A stretch of DNA of 64,000 bases from CAVYUC01 sp963816685 (GTDB lineage: Bacteria > Bacteroidota > Bacteroidia > Bacteroidales > Prolixibacteraceae). This document shows, one piece after another, positions 54,447 to 62,835 of the stretch (within the stretch, counting starts at the first letter, position 1; each line of letters starts with the position of its first letter). The translations under genes were made by a program, and so were the position numbers. The notes under the pieces were generated by a model. It saw only the letters and a program-made list of their open reading frames with translations. It had not been told where the DNA came from and did no database searches. The stretch lies in contig CAWFMB010000038.1 in the NCBI GenBank assembly GCA_963816685.1, positions 248,001-312,000 of the forward strand, in the 5' to 3' direction.

Positions 54447-55811
54447 ATGTTCAGCAATTTAAAAAATCAGGTTAAAGGAGAAGTCATTCTTCCGGGAGAC
54501 AGCAATTACGATGAAGCCCGGAGCATTTACAATGCCATGATTGACAAGAAACCGGCGGCCATTCTGAAATGTAAAAATGACGATGATGTTATCGCAGGTG
54601 TTAATTTTGCAAGGGAAAACAATCTGGAGGTTTCAATTAAAAGCGGCGGGCATAATGGCGCCGGACTTGCATTGGTGGATGACGGACTGGTGATTGACCT
54701 TTCTGAAATGAATGAAATTCAGGTTGACCATGAAAAGGGAATTGCCAAAATCCAGGCAGGCAGCCTGCTTAAAGAGGTGGATAAAACCACACATAAATAT
54801 GGTCTGGCACTGCCTTCGGGAATAATTGGCACAACAGGAGTTGCAGGATTAACGCTTGGTGGTGGAATAGGTTACCTGAGCCGCAAAGGTGGACTAACCA
54901 TTGACAACCTTTTGGAAGCAGAAGTGGTGCTTGCAAATGGAGAACAGGTAATTGCAAGTGCCAGTTCGCATCCGGAACTTTTTTGGGCGGTTAGAGGTGG
55001 TGGCGGCAACTTTGGAGTCGTGGTTTCTTTTACTTTTAATCTGGTTCCGGTAAAAAATGTATATGCCGGTCCTATGTTCTGGCCCCTGGAAAAAGCTGCT
55101 GAGGTGATGAAGTTTTATTCTGACTTCACTAAAAATGCATCGAATGATTTGTATGGCTTCTTTGCTTTTCTGATAGTTCCTCCCGGGCCGCCGTTTCCTG
55201 AACATTTGCATAATAAAAACGTATGTGGAGCGGTTTGGTGTTACACAGGTCCTGCCGAAAAAAGAGAGGAAGTTTTTAAACCCATCCGTGAATTCGGTCC
55301 CCCTATTCTCGATTTCGTCGGAGAAATCCCGATGCCTGCACTCAACGGCATGTTCGATGAATTATATCCTCCCGGAATGCAGTGGTACTGGAAATCAATT
55401 TACCTGAAGGAATTATCCGAAGACGCCATTCAGGCCGCAGTTAAACATGGTTCAACTGTTCCGACGATACACTCCACCACTCATTTTTATCCCATCGACG
55501 GGAAAGTACATGAAGTTGACGCTGATGAAACTGCCTGGGCAAACCGTGAAGCAAGATGGGTACAGGTTATAGTTGGTGTTGATCCCGACCCTGCCAATGC
55601 TGAAAAAGTAACCAAATGGTGCAAGGATTATTATGCGGCCATGGAACCCCATTCATCAGGTGGGGCATACGTGAATTTTATGATGCAAGAAGGACAGGAA
55701 CGTATTAAGGCATCATATGGCTCCAATTATGAACGGCTTACCCGAATTAAAAAAGAATACGATCCGGACAATTTCTTTCATATTAATCAAAATATTGAAC
55801 CAATTCAATAA
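54447..55811 (+). CDS. FAD-dependent oxidase, berberine-bridge/6-hydroxynicotine oxidase type
   Basis: FAD-linked oxidase with PCMH-type FAD-binding domain and berberine-bridge-like C-terminus (454 residues). SIKSGGHNGAG places His69 as the likely covalent FAD attachment site; PSGIIGTTGVAGLTLGGGIGYLSR and GGGGNFGVVVSF are the FAD pocket, and YGSNYERLTRIKKEYDPDNFF is the BBE end. No second (cysteinyl) attachment site is visible. No signal peptide, so cytoplasmic. These enzymes oxidise alcohols, sugars or amines with oxygen. Between a cupin and an NTF2-like gene, substrate unknown. Confidence 0.88.
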   Translation: MFSNLKNQVKGEVILPGDSNYDEARSIYNAMIDKKPAAILKCKNDDDVIAGVNFARENNLEVSIKSGGHNGAGLALVDDGLVIDLSEMNEIQVDHEKGIAKIQAGSLLKEVDKTTHKYGLALPSGIIGTTGVAGLTLGGGIGYLSRKGGLTIDNLLEAEVVLANGEQVIASASSHPELFWAVRGGGGNFGVVVSFTFNLVPVKNVYAGPMFWPLEKAAEVMKFYSDFTKNASNDLYGFFAFLIVPPGPPFPEHLHNKNVCGAVWCYTGPAEKREEVFKPIREFGPPILDFVGEIPMPALNGMFDELYPPGMQWYWKSIYLKELSEDAIQAAVKHGSTVPTIHSTTHFYPIDGKVHEVDADETAWANREARWVQVIVGVDPDPANAEKVTKWCKDYYAAMEPHSSGGAYVNFMMQEGQERIKASYGSNYERLTRIKKEYDPDNFFHINQNIEPIQ

Positions 55812-55830
55812 TCATTTAAAATTAAATATC

Positions 55831-56337
55831 ATGAAAACAAAATTGACATTTTTAGTAGTTATCATCTTATGTTTTGCATTCACAAACTGCGATAAAAAAG
55901 ATGATAATACCATTGAGTCACAGCAGATCGATCTTATCAATGATGATTTCACTGAATCGAAGGCAGAAATACAAACAGTTCTTGACGGAATATTTAAAAG
56001 CATCCAGGAAAATGATGCAGATAAACTCATCTCCTATCACATTTATGGTCCAAAATTTACCGAATTCAGAGACAGCGAAAAACGGTTCAATTCTGAAGAA
56101 AACGAACAATACGAAAGAGGATTTGTAGGTGCAATTTCAGGTTTCGATTACACTTTAGGTGATTTAAAAATCAATGTTTTTGGCGATGTTGCAGTGGTTA
56201 CATTCCATGCCGATTTTCGCCCTACAATCGGAGAAGATGTTGCACAAATATGGGGTTCAACCACGCTGGTCTTTGTAAAAGTAAACGGTGAATGGAAAAT
56301 TACCCATGAACATCATTCGCCGCTGATTGTGGGATAA
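55831..56337 (+). CDS. NTF2/SnoaL-like lipoprotein
   Basis: About 168 residues from the ATG at 55831, which opens a lipoprotein signal (LTFLVVIILCFAFTNC). The mature part has an NTF2-like cone fold pattern: AEIQTVLDGIFKSIQENDADKLISYHIYG at the start, and GDVAVVTFHADFRP, then GSTTLVFVKVNGEWKITHEHHSP at the end, typical of SnoaL-type proteins. Such folds can be small isomerases, hydrolases or just binding proteins. It comes 19 bases after the FAD oxidase stop. Confidence 0.82.
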   Translation: MKTKLTFLVVIILCFAFTNCDKKDDNTIESQQIDLINDDFTESKAEIQTVLDGIFKSIQENDADKLISYHIYGPKFTEFRDSEKRFNSEENEQYERGFVGAISGFDYTLGDLKINVFGDVAVVTFHADFRPTIGEDVAQIWGSTTLVFVKVNGEWKITHEHHSPLIVG

Positions 56338-56525
56338 TATTTAATTTCATTCATTCTTCATGCATTGAAAAAATACACATTCTTTTTTTCATAATATCAT
56401 GTTGGCAGGCGGTTGGATGGAATTTGGAACAGCTGAAAACGGACTGGACCAAGGCCGATATTAAATTATCCAATGCCAGATTGAAATAAGTTCATTTTTC
56501 CGCTTAACGAAATAAAACAATAATT

Positions 56526-58622
56526 ATGAATAACTTTTCATACCTCATTATTTTCGGAGTTTTTATCTTGATTATTGCAAGCTGTAAATCAATCCCGGAA
56601 CCAGGAACAACAGAGCATATCAATGCAGTTACCCAACAGGTAAATGATGACAGGTTACTTGCAACTGACGAAACTCCCGGCGACTGGCTATCCTATGGCA
56701 GAAATTACCAGGAAGACCGGTTTAGCCCTTTAAATCAAATCACCAAATTGAATATTAAAAAACTGGGATTGGTTTGGAGTATAAATTTAGGCACTACCCG
56801 TGGTATTGAAGCTACACCGGTTGTTGTTGACGGAATCATGTACATTACCGGCCCCTGGAGCATTGTATATGCAATTGATGCAAGGAAAGGAGAAATCATT
56901 TGGATATATGATCCGCAGGTTCCCCGGGAATATGGAGAAAGAGCATGTTGTGATGTTGTGAACCGGGGAGTTGCATTGTACAAAGGTTTGGTATTCGTTG
57001 GATCCCTGGACGGAAGACTTATTGCAATTGAGGCATCAACCGGAACAAAAAAGTGGGAAGTAGTTACTGTCGATCAAAATAAAGGCTATACAATAACAGG
57101 TGCTCCAAGGATTATTGACGGTAAAATCATTATTGGAAATGGGGGCGCAGAATACGGAGTACGCGGTTATATAACGGCGTACGATGCGCTGACAGGCAGT
57201 AAAATATGGCGTTTTTTTACCGTTCCGGGTAATCCGGCCGATGGATTTGAATCGAAAGCAATGGAGAATGCTGCAAAAACATGGACAGGTGAATGGTGGA
57301 AATATGGCGGCGGAGGAACTGCATGGGATGCAATGGCCTATGATCCTGAATTGAAATTACTTTACGTTGGTACAGGTAATGGCTCTCCCTGGGATCGGGA
57401 AATAAGAAGTCCCGGTGGCGGAGATAATTTATACCTGTCGTCAATAGTTGCCCTAAACCCGGATAACGGTGAGCTAAAATGGTACTACCAGACAACTCCC
57501 GGTGACAGCTGGGATTATACAGCCACGCAACATATAATACTCGCTGATCTTGAAATAAAAGGTAAAATCAAAAGGGTACTGATGCAGGCACCCAAAAATG
57601 GCTTTTTCTATGTAATTGACCGAACCAACGGTGAATTTATTTCAGCAATGCCATTTGTTTATACGAATTGGGCTAAAGAAATTGATTATAAAACAGGCAG
57701 ACCAATCGAAACACGATTCAGCAGATATAAAGGCATAAATTCGGTTATTGCCCCTCATCCCATTGGAGGGCACAACTGGCACCCAATGTCCTTCAATAAA
57801 TCAACCGGTTTGGTTTATATTCCTGCGCAGGAAAGCTCAAATATATATGGTCAGCAAAAGGACTGGAAATTTGTTGATGATGCAAGAACGTGGAATACAG
57901 GAACAAGTTACAACCCTGAAAACCCGGTCCAGCGAGATTCGTTAGCCAATCAATGGAATGGAAAACTGATTGCCTGGGATCCGGTAAACCAAAAGGAAGT
58001 GTGGAGCGTAAACCAAAAATCATTTTGGAATGCAGGAATACTAACCACTGAAGAACTTGTTTTCCAAGGTGCCGGAGAGGGTGATTTTGTGGTTTATGAT
58101 GCAAAAAACGGAGAAAAGTTATGGGAATTTCCGCTTGAAACAGGAATCGTGGCACCACCAATAACTTATTTGGTTGATGGCGTTCAGTATGTAACACTTG
58201 TTGCCGGGTGGGGAGGCGGAATGGCTACATGGGTAAAATATACCAACCAAATTAATCCTGGTGGCGTTTATACTTTTGCCATAGGAGGAGAAAAAGATGC
58301 TCCTGATTTTCCAGTTCAAACTCCACCGGAACCGGTAAATCTCGAATTTACTGCAACCAACGAACAGCTGGAAAACGGCGGCAGGCTTTTGGATCGTTAT
58401 TGTTCGAAATGTCATGGGGGTGGCACTGGTGGAGCAATTCCCGGTTTAATATATTCCAGACCGGAGACTTTTGAAATTTTCTACCAAATTGTCGGAGAAG
58501 GAGCATATTTAGGAAAAGGAATGCCAAAATTCAACGACAGGCTGTCAAAACAAGACATTCTGGATATCAAACATTACCTGATTTCAAATGCTCAAATAAA
58601 AAGAAATACAAATTTGGAATAA
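56526..58622 (+). CDS. PQQ-dependent quinohemoprotein dehydrogenase, lipoprotein
   Basis: Periplasmic alcohol or sugar dehydrogenase of 698 residues. A lipoprotein signal ends IIASC. The PQQ propeller shows the vicinal disulfide pair Cys141-Cys142 (ERACCDVV), tryptophan-docking repeats (YAIDARKGEIIWIYDP and similar), a GTGNGSPWD metal-site segment and the catalytic Asp327 in GDSWDY. A C-terminal cytochrome c domain has CSKCH at 626-630 with a later Met in KGMPKFND as axial ligand. Electrons would pass to a terminal oxidase, so the organism is at least sometimes respiring. PQQ biosynthesis genes are not in the window. Confidence 0.9.
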   Translation: MNNFSYLIIFGVFILIIASCKSIPEPGTTEHINAVTQQVNDDRLLATDETPGDWLSYGRNYQEDRFSPLNQITKLNIKKLGLVWSINLGTTRGIEATPVVVDGIMYITGPWSIVYAIDARKGEIIWIYDPQVPREYGERACCDVVNRGVALYKGLVFVGSLDGRLIAIEASTGTKKWEVVTVDQNKGYTITGAPRIIDGKIIIGNGGAEYGVRGYITAYDALTGSKIWRFFTVPGNPADGFESKAMENAAKTWTGEWWKYGGGGTAWDAMAYDPELKLLYVGTGNGSPWDREIRSPGGGDNLYLSSIVALNPDNGELKWYYQTTPGDSWDYTATQHIILADLEIKGKIKRVLMQAPKNGFFYVIDRTNGEFISAMPFVYTNWAKEIDYKTGRPIETRFSRYKGINSVIAPHPIGGHNWHPMSFNKSTGLVYIPAQESSNIYGQQKDWKFVDDARTWNTGTSYNPENPVQRDSLANQWNGKLIAWDPVNQKEVWSVNQKSFWNAGILTTEELVFQGAGEGDFVVYDAKNGEKLWEFPLETGIVAPPITYLVDGVQYVTLVAGWGGGMATWVKYTNQINPGGVYTFAIGGEKDAPDFPVQTPPEPVNLEFTATNEQLENGGRLLDRYCSKCHGGGTGGAIPGLIYSRPETFEIFYQIVGEGAYLGKGMPKFNDRLSKQDILDIKHYLISNAQIKRNTNLE

Positions 58623-58696
58623 AAGAAACAAGGAAAATTATAGTTCTACTTTTCTTACTACTTATTGAAATAAATTACAATTGAACAAATCAATCA

Positions 58697-59555
58697 TCAA
58701 CCAGGCGTAGCAGTTGGAGTCAGGAGATTCATCCAGCTCAGCATCGTTTCAAAAACTTCGTCCCGTTCCGGTTCATTGTGTAATTCGTGCCAGGCATTTT
58801 CCCACAACACCAACCTGCAATTTTCACCGGTACGTTCAGCAAAATCAATACTCCCCGAAACAAAAGCAATGTTATCTTCCTTTCCATGCATCAGCAAAAG
58901 CGGAAGCGGAAATTCCGCAGCATGATTGAGCGTCCATTTATTTATCCCGAGCATAACTTTTCCAAATCCAAGCGAAATTTTATCATGAACCAGCGGATCA
59001 TTTTGATAATACTCTACCACCTTTTTGTCGCGGCAGAGCATATTCGAATCCAATCCGCTTGAAAGGGTTACTTTAGGAAACAAGGAACCCAGTACTTTTG
59101 CAGCAACTACCTTTATCTTCTGATTTTCAAGCCTGGTATGTAATCCCGGACTGGTGGAAATAACTCCTTTAACTTCAGGTTGATGTTTTAATGCATAATA
59201 TCAACACAAGAATTCCCCCCAAACTATGCCCGTACAGAAATAACGGCAATTCCGGATAGCGTGTACGTGCTTTTTCAAGCAAAATGCTGATATCCTGCAT
59301 TACAGCATCCGCGGAAGGAAAATGGCCCCTTATCCCTTCAGAACGGCCATGCCCGCGCAAATCGGCGCCAAACAAAATATATCCGCTCCCAGTAAAAACA
59401 CGGGCCACATTTTCATAGCGCGAAGTATGCTCGCCTACTCCATGTACAAGACAAACCACAGCCTTTTTTGAGCCCATGCCAGGTTCCCAGCCTTGCGCGA
59501 AAATATTTAATCCGTCATTCGATTTCCAGCTTGTTTCAAAATGTTTCATCTGCAT
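58697..59555 (-). pseudogene. Alpha/beta hydrolase (monoacylglycerol-lipase-like), frameshifted
   Basis: Encoded on the minus strand. The first frame (from 59555) has the lipase start KHFETSWKSNDGLNIFAQGW, LVHGVGEHTSRYENVA, ADLRGHGRSEG and the nucleophile elbow GHSLGG, but then runs off as ILVLILCIKTST and stops. The rest continues in another frame as YALKHQPEVKGVISTSPGL and on to LLMHGKEDN (acid loop) and NAWHELHNEP (catalytic His). The join is at 59198-59201, where four bases stand in place of three: one extra base. Restored, it would be a normal serine hydrolase of about 285 residues. Confidence 0.85.
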
Positions 59556-60023
59556 TTGATATTAATAATGTCGCATGAAATCTCATTCAGCTAATTGATC
59601 CCATCGAATAAGTCTATTCTTGAATTCACTATATTCCCAAAAAACATAAATCCTATTACCATCTATATTCTATTAATTTATCGAATAAGCAAATCTGATT
59701 CAATAAAAAGCAAAAATAATGTAATCGCTCGTTGTTCCCTTTTTTGATTTACACAATTTGTAAGGAAATTAGTAAACTTGTAGTTTCTTCTGCAAATTAT
59801 TAAAAATTCGAGACAAAATTATATAGAGGAAATGTACAATAAGTATTTTAGATCAAATTATAAAAAACAATAAACAGATGAATTCTTAAAATAATTCTGC
59901 TAATTGTTCTCTTTAAATTATTTTTATCAGCAAATGAGTTCCAGCAGGTAACAGTACCCGATGCATTTCCGGGTCAAATCAACCACAAATCTGGCTATTG
60001 TTCTTTTAACCTAAAAAAGTAGA
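59556..60023. other. Intergenic region with a start-less secretory frame
   Basis: AT-rich. At 59882-60022 an open frame reads ILKIILLIVLFKLFLSANEFQ and ends KSGYCSFNLKK-stop, looking like a signal peptide and the beginning of an exported protein, but no start codon fits: the ATG at 59878 is out of frame and meets TAA after two codons. It may be the remnant of a gene's beginning. Nothing else recognised. Confidence 0.4.
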
Positions 60024-62702
60024 ATGAAGAGGAAAAAAATTATTTACGGATTAGCAACAATTACGTTCATCCTTCTTTGTACAGGAATCCTTCGTGCACA
60101 GCCGGTTAAAAGATTGTATATCGGAATCGACGACCATACCGATTTTATGTGGACAGCCAACGAAGCTGGTTACGACTCAGCGTTTGTGCAAATGCTCGAC
60201 TATTACCTTGACCAGATTGATTCAACAAAATCGAATCCCGATGATTTTCAGTCCCGGTTTAACTGTGATGGAAGTTACTGGATGCAGGCTTATCAGCGTC
60301 ATCGTTCACCGAAACAGTTTGAAAGATTAATTGCTGCAATCAAATCAGGTCATATCAGCGTTCCGTTGCATGCCCTGATTAATTGCTACGGCGGAATGCC
60401 TACCGAGGCAGCTATTCGCGGAATGTATTATGCCGGACAAATCGAAAGAAAATATGACCTGCGTTTCCGGATGGCCGGAACGATGGAAAACAATACCCTG
60501 CCGCTGGGAATGAGCTCCATCTGGGCAGGTTCAGGAGCCAGATACAGTTGGAACGGCATAGGTGGTTATGCAAGCCAGATGAGCTATGAGTACCGCGCCA
60601 ACCGCCGCCACCAGTTGTATAATTACACAGGACCGGATGGTTCATCGGTGCTGATGAAATGGTATATGTACAATGAAAAAACAACGGCTCCCCTGGGTAG
60701 TTACGCCGAATTGCGCACAACAATGAAATCAAAAGATGCCATTTCAGAAATCGGAAGCATGATTCCCCGTCTTGATGCAATGTGTGATACTGTTTCTCCT
60801 GATTCCAATTATCCATTTAATAGTGCTGCTGCAATTGGATACGGGCATGATGATTTAACAACCTGCCTGTCACCTGAATTTATACAGGTAGCACAAAACC
60901 TGACAACATCCACCCGAAGGGTAAGGGTTTCAATAGCGGAAGATTTCTTTGAAGATATTGAAAAGAATTATTCCAACTTACCCTCCGAATCAGTGACTTA
61001 TGGCAATGAATGGGATTTGTACCCGGCATCAATGAATGAAACGACTGCAAAAATGAGAAGGGCTACTGAGAAATTACGGGGAGCTGAGGCATTGGCAACA
61101 GTGGCGAGTATTGTGAGTAAAGGGCTGAGGGCTGAGAGCAAAGGGCAAAAAGCACAAGGTAGCATTCAAAAAGATGTTTTTTCGGAAGAAATGAAAAGCA
61201 TGCGAAACAAAGCCTGGGATTCATTTGGGTATTACTGGGAGCACGACTGGACCGGCGACAGTAAACTGGCCCGGGAGGAAAGGCCGGATTGGCAAATCAG
61301 ACTTCAAACCAATCTATCCACTTACGTTGATTCATTGCAAAACCTGTCCGTACGATTTTTGGGCAGCCAGATAAAAGAAGCAAAAAACCCCCGGTTTTTC
61401 GTCTTTAATCCTTTAAGTTGGGAAAGAGATGATGTGGCTGATTTTCCCTGGAATGGTGAGTACCCGGTTAAGGTGGTCGACCTTTACAATAATGTCGAGG
61501 TCCCAGGCCAGCTTATTACAGTATCCGGCAAAAATTACCTGCGTATTTTTGCTGAAAATATTCCTTCTGTCGGTTATAAAGTTTATGAAATCAGGAAAGG
61601 GAAGCCAGTCCGGTTTCAAAACGAAATCAGCATTTCAGGAGATACAGTTAGTAATTCATTTTACAGTTTAAAACTTAGCCGATCGGGCGCAATAACCAGT
61701 ATCACGGATAAGCGTGCAAACAACCGGCAACTGGTGAAATTTATTGAAGGCAGATACCTGAACGACCTTGGAAGTGGCAATGTTGATAGCGGAAAGCCAA
61801 TTGAGGTGGAAAATGCCGGTCCTGTTTCAGTCACGTTGAAGGCAGTTTCAGATGACCCCGTAAAACATACTGTACGGGTAACACTTTTTGCAAACAGCCC
61901 GCGCATTGAAATTGAAAACAGTATCGATGCAAATTTTGGTGATGTAAAAACATGGGCCTTTTCTCTGGACCTGAAGAATCAAACAACCAGATATGAGGAA
62001 CTTGGAGCAATTCTGACAGCAAGATTAGAAACCAACGGCGGCCATTATGCCTCTCAGAATGCCCGATACGACTGGCAGACTTTTAATCATTTTGCCAACA
62101 TGAGCGAAGCGGATTATGGTATAACCATCTCAAATCTCGACTGCAGCTTCTTTAAACTTGGTCAAAGTTCAGTGTATTCACTTGAGGAAAATTCTTCGCA
62201 ACTAAATGCTTTGGCTGGTGGACAGGTGGATAAAAAACGGGAAGATGGCGGATTTCTGGGGTTTCCATATCAGAATGGTGAAACCAGCTTCCATTATCAC
62301 TTTGCAATAACCAGCCATCAAATGAATTTTGATCCGGTTGCCCCAATGAAGTTTTCTCTTGAGCATCAAAATCGCTTAATAACAGGCAAAGTATCCGGTG
62401 ATGAATCTGCTTCAAATCAACTTCAATATTCACTTTTAACGGTTTCCGATCCGAATGTGCTGCTTTGGAGTGTTAAACCCTCGGAAGAAGGAATAGAAAG
62501 TGGAATAATCGCCCGGTTTTGGAATTTTAAAAATGAACCGGTCAGTCCTTTGATAAAACTAAATACTCCGGTTAAAAGGGCCTGGCAAACATCGCATATA
62601 GAAACAAACCAAAAAGAATTAAAACCGGCAAATGATAACATTTCAGTGTCCTTTAATAAAAATCAGATAAACACCTACCGGTTTCTTCCCGAAATTAATT
62701 AA
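60024..62702 (+). CDS. GH38-like (alpha-mannosidase-like) secreted protein
   Basis: An 892-residue exported protein (signal IIYGLATITFILLCTGILRAQ). The N-terminal part is laid out like GH38 (DDHTDFMWTANEAGYDSAF, FERLIAAIKSGHISVP, PTEAAIRGMYYAGQIERKYDLRF), followed by a helical region and a large beta-sandwich C-terminal half (NPLSWERDDVADFPW, SGAITSITDKRANN, RIEIENSIDANF), as in glycosyl hydrolase family 38. At the position of the usual DxFG nucleophile motif it has TMENNTLPLG, so the catalytic Asp of classical members is not there. Around 61111-61160 a low-complexity stretch (SKGLRAESKGQKAQG) is inserted. The next gene may belong to the same pathway. Confidence 0.75.
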   Translation: MKRKKIIYGLATITFILLCTGILRAQPVKRLYIGIDDHTDFMWTANEAGYDSAFVQMLDYYLDQIDSTKSNPDDFQSRFNCDGSYWMQAYQRHRSPKQFERLIAAIKSGHISVPLHALINCYGGMPTEAAIRGMYYAGQIERKYDLRFRMAGTMENNTLPLGMSSIWAGSGARYSWNGIGGYASQMSYEYRANRRHQLYNYTGPDGSSVLMKWYMYNEKTTAPLGSYAELRTTMKSKDAISEIGSMIPRLDAMCDTVSPDSNYPFNSAAAIGYGHDDLTTCLSPEFIQVAQNLTTSTRRVRVSIAEDFFEDIEKNYSNLPSESVTYGNEWDLYPASMNETTAKMRRATEKLRGAEALATVASIVSKGLRAESKGQKAQGSIQKDVFSEEMKSMRNKAWDSFGYYWEHDWTGDSKLAREERPDWQIRLQTNLSTYVDSLQNLSVRFLGSQIKEAKNPRFFVFNPLSWERDDVADFPWNGEYPVKVVDLYNNVEVPGQLITVSGKNYLRIFAENIPSVGYKVYEIRKGKPVRFQNEISISGDTVSNSFYSLKLSRSGAITSITDKRANNRQLVKFIEGRYLNDLGSGNVDSGKPIEVENAGPVSVTLKAVSDDPVKHTVRVTLFANSPRIEIENSIDANFGDVKTWAFSLDLKNQTTRYEELGAILTARLETNGGHYASQNARYDWQTFNHFANMSEADYGITISNLDCSFFKLGQSSVYSLEENSSQLNALAGGQVDKKREDGGFLGFPYQNGETSFHYHFAITSHQMNFDPVAPMKFSLEHQNRLITGKVSGDESASNQLQYSLLTVSDPNVLLWSVKPSEEGIESGIIARFWNFKNEPVSPLIKLNTPVKRAWQTSHIETNQKELKPANDNISVSFNKNQINTYRFLPEIN

Positions 62703-62835
62703 TGGAATATACCATAGATAATGATTTAATCAGTATTGAACCAATTGAATGTAATAACAGGCAAATCCGTTTAAAAAAAAGATTGAAATCAGCGAAAATT
62801 GAATATTTTGTGCAATCATACTTAGAATTTACCTT

